A stretch of 22,743 bases of DNA, taken from positions 1 to 22,743 of the forward strand of contig CALGGV010000285.1 in assembly GCA_937915725.1 (NCBI GenBank), given 5' to 3'. Below the pieces are notes generated by a model. The model ran no database searches. It saw nothing but the letters and a program-made list of their open reading frames with translations, and was not told the DNA's origin. Shown here in pieces: positions 13,538-21,148 of the stretch. A program made the position numbers and the translations under genes. The DNA is from an uncultured Selenomonadales bacterium (GTDB taxonomy: Bacteria > Bacillota > Negativicutes > Selenomonadales > Selenomonadaceae). Within the stretch, counting starts at the first letter, position 1; every line of letters starts with the position of its first letter.

Positions 13538-14773
13538 TCACTTTTTCAAATTGGAATTGACTTTTTTGCAAAAATCTTCGGCAGCGTGCCGGTAAGCATC
13601 AACCGGTTTATCGTCACTTTCAGAATAGCTGTTAGAAATTATAACAGAATTTTGAGGGTCTACAAGCCAAAAATGCGCGGCAACTCTCCAATAAAACGAC
13701 CAATAAGCATAATGATCAATAATGCTCTGATCGTAATAATTTATCGTCATTTCTTTTTCTTTGCCTTCTTTATCTTTCCACTTTTTCTTTTCTGAACGAA
13801 TTAAATCATTGCTGACAGAATAACTGGGATCGTGCCAAACGGGAACAATTTCACAGCGCGTAACGGTACTTCTAAGATAAAAATTTGTCAAATTGGAATG
13901 AGGATTTACCGTAACACGGGCTTTTTTAATTTTTTTGATAGCTGAAGTTTGCAAGGCGGAAGTCATGGCGTTGCCAAAAAAAACATCTTCGCCAAATTTT
14001 CCTTCAACGTCAACCGGCGTAAAACCAATACGAATTTCGCCTTTTGTAGGATTTGTTTCTTCCCGCGCCTCGACGAAACTTTTTTGAAAATCGTCAACCA
14101 GGCGTTTGAATTGGCTTTCTTCGCTGATATTGTAGCGGCGATCTTGTTGCAGGGAAGTCAAAATTTTTTCGGCGCGGTTGTTGTAGCCGGTAAATTCTGC
14201 TTGCATAATGTGAAGATAAATTTTTGTTTCCGGTATCACGTGATGGACTGTGCGGGATTTTTCGTTATATCTTTTGTAACCGTCGGGACCTCCGGTTTCT
14301 TCCGTCCAACTTTTCAACTCAATATCCCATTCACGACGCGGCGAAATATCTTCTTGAACGCGATTTTCTCTGAAACGCGGTACAATGTACATATCCGCCA
14401 TAGTAGTTTCTTCAACAGCGGCGGCGCGGGCTTGTTCATTTTCAAAAGGTTGCAAAAGTTCGCCGTACAAACTGTTTAAAATTTCGCCCTTTTCTTGAAT
14501 TTCATTTGCCAGCCTAATAAAATTTATTTTTTGGAGTTTCTTAGTCAGCCTGTCATCAAGATACGAATTTAGGCGAAAATTTTTTGTACCTTCCTTACCC
14601 AAAAGATAATCATTAGGACTTGCCCAGCCGTTACTTAGCGGGAACAAAACTATTTTTGCAAATTTGTTAAAGCCGCAATTTCTGTCGTACCAAAAAATTT
14701 CGTAAGCCAAAACTTTCGACGCCGTTAAAAAAAATATCCCTGCAACAATCGCCAATGTTAATATTTTCCTCAA
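13538..14773 (-). CDS. Exported protein with two CsgG-fold-like halves, function unknown
   Basis: These 411 residues start from a TTG with AAGGAGG 11 bases upstream and carry a signal peptide ending around SKVLA. The mature part seems to contain two similar halves: KIVLFPLSNG, then DRLTKKLQKI, ADMYIVPRFREN and TKIYLHIMQAEFTG; and later IRIGFTPVDVEG, TSALQTSAIKKI, TNFYLRSTV and VAAHFWLVDPQN. This order of strand-helix-strand-strand recalls CsgG and related proteins (target site, then a polypeptide that varies, then an xDxxTG-like strand). I found no lipobox. It closes the exported-protein cluster, and its last bases lead straight into hisC. The two-domain reading is my inference from alignment by eye. 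Confidence 0.6.
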   Translation of the reverse strand: MRKILTLAIVAGIFFLTASKVLAYEIFWYDRNCGFNKFAKIVLFPLSNGWASPNDYLLGKEGTKNFRLNSYLDDRLTKKLQKINFIRLANEIQEKGEILNSLYGELLQPFENEQARAAAVEETTMADMYIVPRFRENRVQEDISPRREWDIELKSWTEETGGPDGYKRYNEKSRTVHHVIPETKIYLHIMQAEFTGYNNRAEKILTSLQQDRRYNISEESQFKRLVDDFQKSFVEAREETNPTKGEIRIGFTPVDVEGKFGEDVFFGNAMTSALQTSAIKKIKKARVTVNPHSNLTNFYLRSTVTRCEIVPVWHDPSYSVSNDLIRSEKKKWKDKEGKEKEMTINYYDQSIIDHYAYWSFYWRVAAHFWLVDPQNSVIISNSYSESDDKPVDAYRHAAEDFCKKVNSNLKK

Positions 14774-14802
14774 TGAAAATTCACCTCCTTATTTTGTAAT
14801 TT

Positions 14803-15255
14803 TATCAGAAAGTTTCGCCGCCGTAAAAAAAAATTTGGCAAATAGCCAATTACAAAATTTTTTAAAGACAAATTCAAACATCGCCAAAACGGGCGAAAAT
14901 ATCCACGACAAGCCGCCTTCAAATATTTTTTTGATAAAAATATATTAAGCAATATTAAAAGCCGTTTTTTTTATCATATCGGAAAATTTCGACGTCGTTA
15001 AAAATTTCGGCAAATAGCCAATTTTAAAATTTTTTAAAGACAAATTCAAATATCGCCAAAACGGGCTGAAATATCCACGACAAGCCGCCTTCAAACTTTT
15101 TTTATATAAAAATATCATATCGGAAAATTTCGACGCCGTAAAAAAATTTGGCAAATAGCCAATTACAAAATTTTTTCCTTAACTAATTTAAATATCGCCA
15201 AAACGGGCTAAAATTTCCACGACAAGCCGCCTTCAAACTTTTTTTAATCAAAATA
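14803..15255 (-). repeat. Three degenerate copies of a repeat of about 140 bp
   Basis: Copies lie at about 14803-14945, 14973-15113 and 15114-15255. Shared landmarks are GGCAAATAGCCAATT, TATCGCCAAAACGGGC and CCACGACAAGCCGCCTTCAA; the first landmark occurs at 14837, 15009 and 15150, giving offsets of 172 and 141. The extra bases after the first copy (about 14937-14969) match 15249-15281, which is the repeat edge plus the final codons of the CsgG-like gene, so that gene's tail was duplicated too. On the minus strand the first copy can be read for about 45 codons (FEGGLSWIFSPVLAMFEFVF), while the others hit stops. This fills the gene-free stretch 14774-15267. Confidence 0.8.
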
Positions 15256-15267
15256 TATTAATCGATA

Positions 15268-16059
15268 TTAAAAGCCGGTTTTAATCTTTAATTTTTTGCC
15301 GCCGTTTAAAGTTGTCAATATTCCGCTTTTCCCGTAAACCGCATCGCGCACGGCTTTACTTAAGGCGTTGCGAACTTGCACGGCTGATACTTCAGTTGTA
15401 CCGATTGTAATAAAATAATCTGCGTTGTCAGCTGTAGAAATTTTTTGAATTGTGTTTGTATCTACGTTGTTGTTGTCGCCGATAATTATATTTGTTTGAC
15501 GTGGGACAATCCAATTTTCAAAATTTCTGTAGGGCGTAAAAGAAATTTCGGCGGAAGTGGAGGAAGATTCGCCCGTGCCCATTCCAGTACCAACAATTTT
15601 TAAAGTTTCCACGTCCACGAAACGAACTGTAACATTTGCAGTAACTTTATGTTTAGAAATTCCCGCTCTTGTTCCTGCCGCTCCAACTTTTGCGCCGCTT
15701 TCTTTGGCAGTCATACCGGTAAGCGCGCCGACCATTATATATTGCGCCGAAAGAAAATTTCCAAGTACAGGCGCGGTGGAAGTATCAACTAATCCTGAAA
15801 GATTCATTGAGTGAATTCTTGCAACGGTTGCCATTTGTTCATAGTCGATTAAATCGAACCAATCACTTGCTGAAATTTGGTAAATTGCATATTCTGACGC
15901 CGAAGAAAAATCATAGTCGCGCAGTCCTTGACTTGTTATCGCCTTGTTTGCAAAATTCATTACAGCAAGGCGCGGGTGTTCTTTAATGCTTGCCGCCTCT
16001 ACAAAATTTGTAAAAATTACACTGAAAATCAGCACAGTTAGTAAAAAAACTTTTTTCAT
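15268..16059 (-). CDS. CsgG-family exported protein
   Basis: This is a 263-residue protein with a signal peptide (MKKVFLLTVLIFSVIF, cleavage near FVEA). The mature part follows CsgG: HPRLAVMNFANKAI, a helix with EYAIYQIS, FDLIDYEQM, then GNFLSAQYIMVGALTGM, VTVRFVDVETLKIVGTG, and a final helix NALSKAVRDAVYG. CsgG forms the curli secretion pore in the outer membrane; relatives act in other envelope assemblies. There is no lipobox Cys after the signal, unlike CsgG itself. The ATG at 16059 is chosen because GAGGTG lies 6 to 8 bases upstream; a GTG three codons earlier is part of that RBS. It is the second member of the second FlgT-CsgG pair. Confidence 0.75.
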   Translation of the reverse strand: MKKVFLLTVLIFSVIFTNFVEAASIKEHPRLAVMNFANKAITSQGLRDYDFSSASEYAIYQISASDWFDLIDYEQMATVARIHSMNLSGLVDTSTAPVLGNFLSAQYIMVGALTGMTAKESGAKVGAAGTRAGISKHKVTANVTVRFVDVETLKIVGTGMGTGESSSTSAEISFTPYRNFENWIVPRQTNIIIGDNNNVDTNTIQKISTADNADYFITIGTTEVSAVQVRNALSKAVRDAVYGKSGILTTLNGGKKLKIKTGF

Positions 16060-16173
16060 TTTTATCACCTCAACTGATAGAAAATTTTTAATGAAAAATA
16101 AAAAACCGATGGTAAAGAGACACCCGCCGCATTTAGTTTTTTTGCGGAAAAAAGAAAGTACATTTATAAAATT

Positions 16174-17235
16174 TTAAACAGAAATTTCAAGTACGGTACT
16201 GGAAAAACCTTGCAGTTTCAAATTTAAATCATTTTTTACAACGGCAGACAAAACGCGGTAAAGATTTTGCGGCGAAAGACCGGTTGAAACATCGATAACA
16301 CATTTGCCGCCACTAAATGAGCGCATATAAACTCCGGTAACTCCTTGAGTTTGGCGCAGATATTCTTCAAGATCTAAAATTTTTTCGCCGTCATTAACCT
16401 GCGCGATAACTTTAACACTTGAAAAAACTTTTGACGCCTCGCGGTTAAAGATTGTGCGGACTTCCTGCGCGGCGTTTCCTGCCAATTTTACAACGGCTTG
16501 ATTATCCAATTCGCCACTTGCCGCGCCCAAATTGGAGCCGGTAGAATGAAATTCGCCAATTATTTCATCTGTATCAAATTTTTTTATTTTACAATCCATG
16601 ATCGCCTCTGATTTTGATAAACCGGTTTCAACCTGTGTCATTTGCGGATTAGAAATATCATTCCAATTTGGAATTGTTACAGCTTTACTTTTTCCTACTG
16701 TCAAATTTCCAACAATAATATAATCTACATTTTGAGGATTATCGACAACGTGAGTAAAGCCGCGTTTTGCCAATTCTTCACGAATTGCGGCGGTACACAT
16801 TGCGGTATAGCGTTTAAAATTTTCGCCGCCGTCGTCGCCGTAATGTTCAACTACAACTGCAAGGCGCGGGTCGCGCAGATTCATTACAACTTCAATATCT
16901 TTCATAAATTCGGATCCCGGCTCGCTTGAAACGTCAACCTGCGCGACAATATTCACAGTATCGCCTTTAATTTTTTTGCTGATAACTTTGCAAGATTTAA
17001 CATAACCTTGAGTTCTGGTGTTTACGGCGTCAAAAACCAATTCTAAATCCTGCATTCTGGATTCAGCTTGCAAATAAGTACCGACAACTTTTTCAACGGC
17101 GTTTCTTTTGGCATCTTGAATAGCAGCATCTTCAGTCATTCCCATTCCTTGAACTGTAACAACTTCAGCATTTGCAACCGGCGCAGAAAGTGTAAAAATT
17201 GTAAGTGCGCCTATCAAAAATTTTTTCCACTTCAC
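16174..17235 (-). CDS. FlgT-like exported protein with an extra C-terminal domain
   Basis: These 353 residues start from a GTG with AGGAGG 8 bases upstream. A signal peptide ends at VANA. Next comes an FlgT N-domain-like segment, VTVQGMGMTEDAAIQDAKRN, then AVEKVVGTYL and TQGYVKSCKVI. A middle CsgG-like part has DPRLAVVVEHYG, REELAKRGFTHVV and VDYIIVGNLTVGK. After AAQEVRTIF an additional domain of about 90 residues (VIAQVNDGEKILDLEEYLRQ to the end) is absent from the paralogue at 21131-22042. FlgT acts at the flagellar base in Vibrio, but no flagellar gene is near, so the role here is open. It is preceded by an intercistronic terminator. Confidence 0.75.
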   Translation of the reverse strand: MKWKKFLIGALTIFTLSAPVANAEVVTVQGMGMTEDAAIQDAKRNAVEKVVGTYLQAESRMQDLELVFDAVNTRTQGYVKSCKVISKKIKGDTVNIVAQVDVSSEPGSEFMKDIEVVMNLRDPRLAVVVEHYGDDGGENFKRYTAMCTAAIREELAKRGFTHVVDNPQNVDYIIVGNLTVGKSKAVTIPNWNDISNPQMTQVETGLSKSEAIMDCKIKKFDTDEIIGEFHSTGSNLGAASGELDNQAVVKLAGNAAQEVRTIFNREASKVFSSVKVIAQVNDGEKILDLEEYLRQTQGVTGVYMRSFSGGKCVIDVSTGLSPQNLYRVLSAVVKNDLNLKLQGFSSTVLEISV

Positions 17236-17251
17236 AGCAAAAACCTCCTAG

Positions 17252-17299
17252 CAAAAAAGCCCGCGTTCTTGCTTAAAATTACAAACAATTACACGGGCT
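17252..17299 (-). terminator. Intercistronic terminator inside the exported-protein cluster
   Basis: On the minus strand AGCCCGTGT pairs with ACGCGGGCT (nine pairs with one wobble) across a 24-base loop, followed by six T. It ends 17 bases before the GTG start of the FlgT-like gene at 17235. It could reduce or attenuate expression of the second module. Confidence 0.6.
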
Positions 17300-17330
17300 A
17301 ATTCCAGATTTTTTTAGCGATATAAAATTT

Positions 17331-18194
17331 TTACTTGACAAAAACTACCGCGCAGTTGTCAAGGAACATATCAGATTGATTTGCAATTAAGATTTTGTCG
17401 GAGTCTGCAACTGAAACAACCGGATTGCCTTTAATAATGCCGTCAACTTTTACAGCTTTAACAACAAGCGGATTGTTGCCGGCGCGGTCGCGGCTTACTG
17501 AATCATTTGCACTTGTAGCATAGGACGCCATACCCATTTCAATAACTTTATCAATGTCAAGATTTTTTGCCCCATAAATTGCTTGATTGTTGTTATTTTT
17601 TACAACAGGAGACATAACGGATTCAAGCCCTAAGCCGGAGCAGTCAACAACTAAGCCGGTATATCTGCCGCTTGAAATTCCGCCAACAGTTGTATTAACG
17701 TCTACATCAACTGTAATTGAAGTTTTGGTAGGTTGCGGGAAGGGAACTTTCGGTTCATTTTTGAGCGGAATAAACGCCGATTGTGCTAAAGAATTATCTT
17801 GCCCAAAAAGCGGCATTTCTAAGATAAGTTCGCAAGCACCGTCATCATAATATTTAGATTCTCCAATTTGAACAAAGTGTTTGATTGTACCGCTTACGCT
17901 TGTTCTTACTTTGTCATTGACAAGCATTAAATCTTCCATAGTACTTTCAGCATCTACATTGACGCCTTTGACAGCCTCAACAAGTTTACGTTGTGCATCC
18001 ATTCGCGCTGCTTGTTGAGCTTGTCCTCTTTGCCCTCTTTTTGCCCCTGCTTTGGCGTAGCCTATACCGGTTACACGAATAACGCCTTTTTCCCAATCTG
18101 TTCCTTCATTTGCCGGATCTGCCAAAACTGTAGCTGTAAGCATCATTACTGCTACTGCCAATGCCATACAACTTTTGATAATTTTGCTGCTCAT
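17331..18194 (-). CDS. LPP20-like exported protein
   Basis: These 287 residues have a signal peptide (hydrophobic segment ending TVLA before DP). The N-terminal mature domain reads VIRVTGIGYAKAGAKRGQRG, then AARMDAQRKLVEAVKG and MLVNDKVRTSVSG, the pattern of LPP20-type and FlgT N-terminal domains (GxGxA, many-Ala helix, then a beta strand). The second half is different, with SSGRYTGLVVDCSGLGLES and a strand-rich tail. The first residue is in a four-base overlap (ATGA) with the CsgG-like gene upstream, which indicates coupling. There is no lipobox, unlike Helicobacter LPP20. The cellular role is unknown. Confidence 0.72.
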   Translation of the reverse strand: MSSKIIKSCMALAVAVMMLTATVLADPANEGTDWEKGVIRVTGIGYAKAGAKRGQRGQAQQAARMDAQRKLVEAVKGVNVDAESTMEDLMLVNDKVRTSVSGTIKHFVQIGESKYYDDGACELILEMPLFGQDNSLAQSAFIPLKNEPKVPFPQPTKTSITVDVDVNTTVGGISSGRYTGLVVDCSGLGLESVMSPVVKNNNNQAIYGAKNLDIDKVIEMGMASYATSANDSVSRDRAGNNPLVVKAVKVDGIIKGNPVVSVADSDKILIANQSDMFLDNCAVVFVK

Positions 18195-18853
18195 TTTTTT
18201 ACACTCCTTTGATTTTTTGTAGGACCATAAATCCTTTCAATTAAAACATCAACAGTTTGAAACGCCGCTTGTTGAAGAGCATTGTGAACGCTGTCTTGCG
18301 TAACTTTTGCAGTTCCAATTTCCAAAAGGGCAACCGGACCGCCTGCAACTTTCACAAATGAACTCTTCGATTTTCCCTCACCTTTTGCCGCAGAAATAAT
18401 TTCGCCGGTTTCAACTTTCATAACGCGGGCGATTATGTGCGATTTTACAGTACAAACAGTTACACCTCCAATCACGGCGGCATCGGCTCCAACTTCGCTG
18501 AGGGTTACGTCGTTGACGTTGCCATAAATAATATAATCGACTCCGAGAATTTTACCGATTTTTTGTGCGGTATTGCGATGGATAAGACCTGTAAAATTTA
18601 AATTTTGGGCTGCAAGTTGTGCTTTAAATAAATCTTTGTCCATAATTTCCATTTTGTTCCTTTCAAAGAGCCGTTGGAGAATATATTCATGCGCCGCTTG
18701 TCCGGCGTTCAAAATATTGATGTCGATTGTTACTGCGTAGGGGTGAGTTCCAAAATCCATTACTGCAACTTTTGCGCCTTCTTCGATTAGTGCCGCCTTT
18801 GCACTTGAAGTCATTGTAAATATCAGAAGGAAAATTGCTACGACACTTTTCAT
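18191..18853 (-). CDS. CsgG-family exported protein
   Basis: These 220 residues begin with a signal peptide (MKSVVAIFLLIFTMTSSAKA). The mature part has EGAKVAVMDFGTHPYA, then EYILQRLFERNKMEIMDKD, GKILGVDYIIYGNVNDV, SHIIARVMKVETGEIISA and a last amphipathic helix, as in CsgG-like proteins. AAGGGG lies before the ATG. The next gene overlaps by four bases. The 119-bp heptad array lies just upstream, between this gene and 19010-19600. I cannot tell what it partners with. Confidence 0.75.
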   Translation of the reverse strand: MKSVVAIFLLIFTMTSSAKAALIEEGAKVAVMDFGTHPYAVTIDINILNAGQAAHEYILQRLFERNKMEIMDKDLFKAQLAAQNLNFTGLIHRNTAQKIGKILGVDYIIYGNVNDVTLSEVGADAAVIGGVTVCTVKSHIIARVMKVETGEIISAAKGEGKSKSSFVKVAGGPVALLEIGTAKVTQDSVHNALQQAAFQTVDVLIERIYGPTKNQRSVKK

Positions 18854-18893
18854 AAAAATTTCCCCTTAGTCGAATTTTTAAGCACTGTTACTT

Positions 18894-19012
18894 TTGCCTA
18901 CTGCCTCTTGCCTTTTGCCTTTTGCCTCTTGCCTCTTGCCTACTGCCTTATGCCTTTTGCCTACTGCCTCTTGCCTTTTGCCTACTGCCTCTTGCCTACT
19001 GCCTCTTGCCTA
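18894..19012 (-). repeat. Heptanucleotide repeat array, 17 units
   Basis: Seventeen consecutive seven-base units with consensus YTGCCTN (mostly TTGCCTA, CTGCCTC, TTGCCTT) run for 119 bp and end exactly on the TAG stop codon of the upstream gene (CTA at 19010-19012). On the mRNA strand it reads as G-rich TAGGCAA/GAGGCAG heptads. It resembles the short tandemly repeated heptamers known from cyanobacteria. It leaves about 40 bp free before the next gene. Confidence 0.9.
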
Positions 19013-19600
19013 AATATTTTTTTTAATTTTTTCGGCAATTTGCAGAGCGGCTTTTTCCAGTGCAATATTCAAACTGTCTTCTGAAAATTCAAGTTGTCCG
19101 GAGCGGAAAATTTTTCCAATTCTATTGTAACGCGCCTTTGAAATTCCGTTGCCTGTGAAAGTTTTAATTAATTTGCCGGTTGACATATCATAAATTTGTA
19201 CGCTTAAACTTGCGCGGATACCGTCGCCTTTGCCAATAATTTTATCGTCAGTTGTGCGGCTTAAATTCATCAAGTACCCTATCAAAAGATATTCGCAGTC
19301 TTCAGCCGCCGCTTTAACTTCCGGCGTCATTTTTCCAATTTGTGACATTATCATAATTTCGTCAAGAATTGCCTTTGTTGTTTCGCCCGTAAGGTCGCGC
19401 AGGTCTGCGCAGGTAATTATTTCGTCCATTATGACATCTGCCGCTGTGTGGAAAGTTAAAATTTGTTCGTCGCTAAGATTTGTAATTGTAACACGGCTTG
19501 TAAAATCTACAATACCTATCACGGGTAAACTTTTTGCATCTGCGCGAACGCTTAAAATTAACATAACCGCCAAAATTAAAACTGCGCAAAACTTTTTCAT
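19010..19600 (-). CDS. CsgG-like exported protein, divergent
   Basis: This is a 196-residue protein with a signal peptide (MKKFCAVLILAVMLILSV, then ADAKS). The mature part follows the CsgG-like plan with VIGIVDFTSRV, a long helix around IMDEIITCADL, CEYLLIGYLMNLSR, SVQIYDMSTGKLIKTFTG and IALEKAALQIAEKI. The ATG at 19600 is chosen because it sits one base after the stop of the previous gene and starts MKK; a TTG three codons earlier would overlap that gene. The stop codon TAG is the first unit of the heptad array, so the C-terminal end may have been set by repeat growth. Confidence 0.65.
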   Translation of the reverse strand: MKKFCAVLILAVMLILSVRADAKSLPVIGIVDFTSRVTITNLSDEQILTFHTAADVIMDEIITCADLRDLTGETTKAILDEIMIMSQIGKMTPEVKAAAEDCEYLLIGYLMNLSRTTDDKIIGKGDGIRASLSVQIYDMSTGKLIKTFTGNGISKARYNRIGKIFRSGQLEFSEDSLNIALEKAALQIAEKIKKNI

Positions 19601-19601
19601 T

Positions 19602-20402
19602 TTAATCAACCGCCTTTAAGCCGCGTTTCAAAATGTTTTGTACGAGTTTACCGGCTTGATCCTGCAAAACGTAATTAACCATATCGCCGACGGTGTAATT
19701 ATTGCCGTATTTGCCGATTAAAACATTTGTGGTTAAACTGGTACGTTTTTCTGAATTTTGCCCTTCAAAAACTTTTCCTGTTCTAACGTTAATCAGATAA
19801 TATTCCATTTCAATTTGAACACGTTTACCGCGTAAATCGTAAGTTGAAGGACTGGCTCCAAAAATTCCGCCGGTTTTACGCCAAACATCAGCATCACGAA
19901 CGTTACAGAAAAGCATATAATCAACGTCGTATTTTTCGCCGAGTTCAGAAACTTTTTCAAAAATTTCTTCAGTTAAACGATAGGGCTTGCCTTCCAATTT
20001 CATACGCGCTTGAGTTTTCAATTCATTTTGATAATATTCCTTGCCCATGATTGAATCGCCGTAACGTGTCATTTTCACATTTGCAAGTTCGCGGCGATAA
20101 AGGCGGCTGTGCGCTATTGCGTCCATATGAATTATTGAAAAAATTTCATCTTCATCTGATGGCTCGTCAATCAAAGTTATTCTGGATTCAACGCTGAAAT
20201 TTTCCTGCAATTTTTCGCTGATAACGTCGTAAAAATTCGCCATAAATTCCGGCTTAAGTTCAAATTGCCCGTAACTTGCAACTTCTGCCAATAAAAGTTT
20301 TGGACCGTGTGAATTTTCAAATGCTGCTTGCACAGAATTTATTGAAAAAATTATCGCCATTGCAGTTAGTGCGATTATTTTTAAAGAAATTTTTTTATTC
20401 AT
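19602..20402 (-). CDS. Exported protein of the CsgG-like cluster, function unknown
   Basis: These 266 residues carry a signal peptide (hydrophobic up to INSVQA). After KLLLAEVASYGQFE comes a helix with FYDVISEKLQENF, then a long insert, YDVDYMLFCNVRDADVW and QIEMEYYLINVRTGKVFEG, followed by VLQDQAGKLVQNILKRG. The position of these strands matches those of the CsgG-like neighbours (VDYIIYGNV, MKVETGE), so a related fold is likely, but I do not recognise a family. It is one base from the following gene and about 45 bp from the previous one. Confidence 0.65.
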   Translation of the reverse strand: MNKKISLKIIALTAMAIIFSINSVQAAFENSHGPKLLLAEVASYGQFELKPEFMANFYDVISEKLQENFSVESRITLIDEPSDEDEIFSIIHMDAIAHSRLYRRELANVKMTRYGDSIMGKEYYQNELKTQARMKLEGKPYRLTEEIFEKVSELGEKYDVDYMLFCNVRDADVWRKTGGIFGASPSTYDLRGKRVQIEMEYYLINVRTGKVFEGQNSEKRTSLTTNVLIGKYGNNYTVGDMVNYVLQDQAGKLVQNILKRGLKAVD

Positions 20403-20436
20403 AGTTGTACCTTTTTTGACAAATTGCTACTGACTT

Positions 20437-20457
20437 TTGCCTCTTGCCTAATGCCTT
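20437..20457 (-). repeat. Heptanucleotide repeat, three units
   Basis: TTGCCTC, TTGCCTA and ATGCCTT follow each other and overlap the stop codon of the CsgG-like gene (CTA at 20448-20450). They share the unit of the long array at 18894-19012. Confidence 0.65.
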
Positions 20458-21077
20458 ACCCTTTGCATATTCGCCATTAAATTATCTACAAGTGCAACGG
20501 CGGCTTTGTCAAGTGCATCTGCAACTAAATCGCCGTTAATTTCATTTTCGCCAATTCTTATGAGGCGCAATGGAGCCTTTGTTAAATGGACTTTAGATTC
20601 AGCAACTGAACGCGCCGTCAAAACTACGCGGCTTGTTTCAACGTCAATCATTCTGCAGGAAAGACGCGCCACAACAATATAACTGTTACTGCCAAATCCG
20701 AACGCCTCGCCGACACGCTTTTTACTGCTTAAGCCGTCGATACTTCCAACTAACAAATACTGCGCGCCTTCAAGATTAAAAGTTTGTACCATTGAGGCGG
20801 GATTTCCCATTTGCATTTGGAGCATTTGTTCATCAACAATTTCTTTCAAATATTCTCTGTCAAGTAAATCAAATTTGCCGGTGTTGAAAAGTTCGTCGTA
20901 GATAACGCCGGTAACATTAATTTGATCGTCCCAATTTAAATCCGGCGAAACGGCAGCTTTTTTCGTGAACGGGATAACCGCTGCGCGCGGATAATCATAA
21001 ATACTTGCCGCGCAAATTTCGGGAAGTGCCGCTATTATAATTGCTACAATCGCCAGAAAAATTTTCTTTGCAAACAT
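20448..21077 (-). CDS. CsgG-family exported protein
   Basis: These 209 residues follow a signal peptide (MFAKKIFLAIVAIIIAALPEICAA). The mature part is close to CsgG: YDYPRAAVIPFTKKA, then TGVIYDELFNTGKFDLLDRE, EGAQYLLVGSIDGL, SRSCRM-type strand LSCRMIDVETSRVVLTAR, and ALDKAAVALVDNL. The start at 21077 has GGAGGG 10 bases upstream; an ATG six codons earlier holds that RBS and lacks one of its own. A Cys occurs at the end of the signal (PEIC) but it does not form a lipobox. It is directly downstream of the FlgT-like gene, as in the second module. Confidence 0.78.
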   Translation of the reverse strand: MFAKKIFLAIVAIIIAALPEICAASIYDYPRAAVIPFTKKAAVSPDLNWDDQINVTGVIYDELFNTGKFDLLDREYLKEIVDEQMLQMQMGNPASMVQTFNLEGAQYLLVGSIDGLSSKKRVGEAFGFGSNSYIVVARLSCRMIDVETSRVVLTARSVAESKVHLTKAPLRLIRIGENEINGDLVADALDKAAVALVDNLMANMQRVRH

Positions 21078-21113
21078 TGTGAAAATTCCCTCCATTTTTA
21101 AAGCTTGAAAAAA

Positions 21114-21148
21114 TCCCTAGTCCTTAGCCCTTAATCCTTAGCCCTTAA
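21114..21148 (-). repeat. Heptanucleotide repeat, five units
   Basis: TCCCTAG, TCCTTAG, CCCTTAA, TCCTTAG and CCCTTAA follow each other across the stop of the FlgT-like gene (TTA at 21131-21133) and encode its last residues AKD. WhiA ends with the same AKD from the related repeat at 10984-11011. Confidence 0.75.

Noticed and set aside
14770..15154. Two minus-strand frames of 60 and 69 codons with the same LKAACRGYF segment
   Set aside because: The similarity comes from the underlying DNA repeat, neither has an RBS, and the third copy is interrupted. Treated as repeat rather than genes.
16080..16160. Hairpin CCGC ... GCGG between the FlgT-like and CsgG-like genes as a terminator
   Set aside because: Four base pairs with a 13-base loop and no adjoining U-tract on the minus strand.
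18894..19012. Possible CRISPR array
   Set aside because: The units are seven bases long with no spacers and no cas genes nearby.
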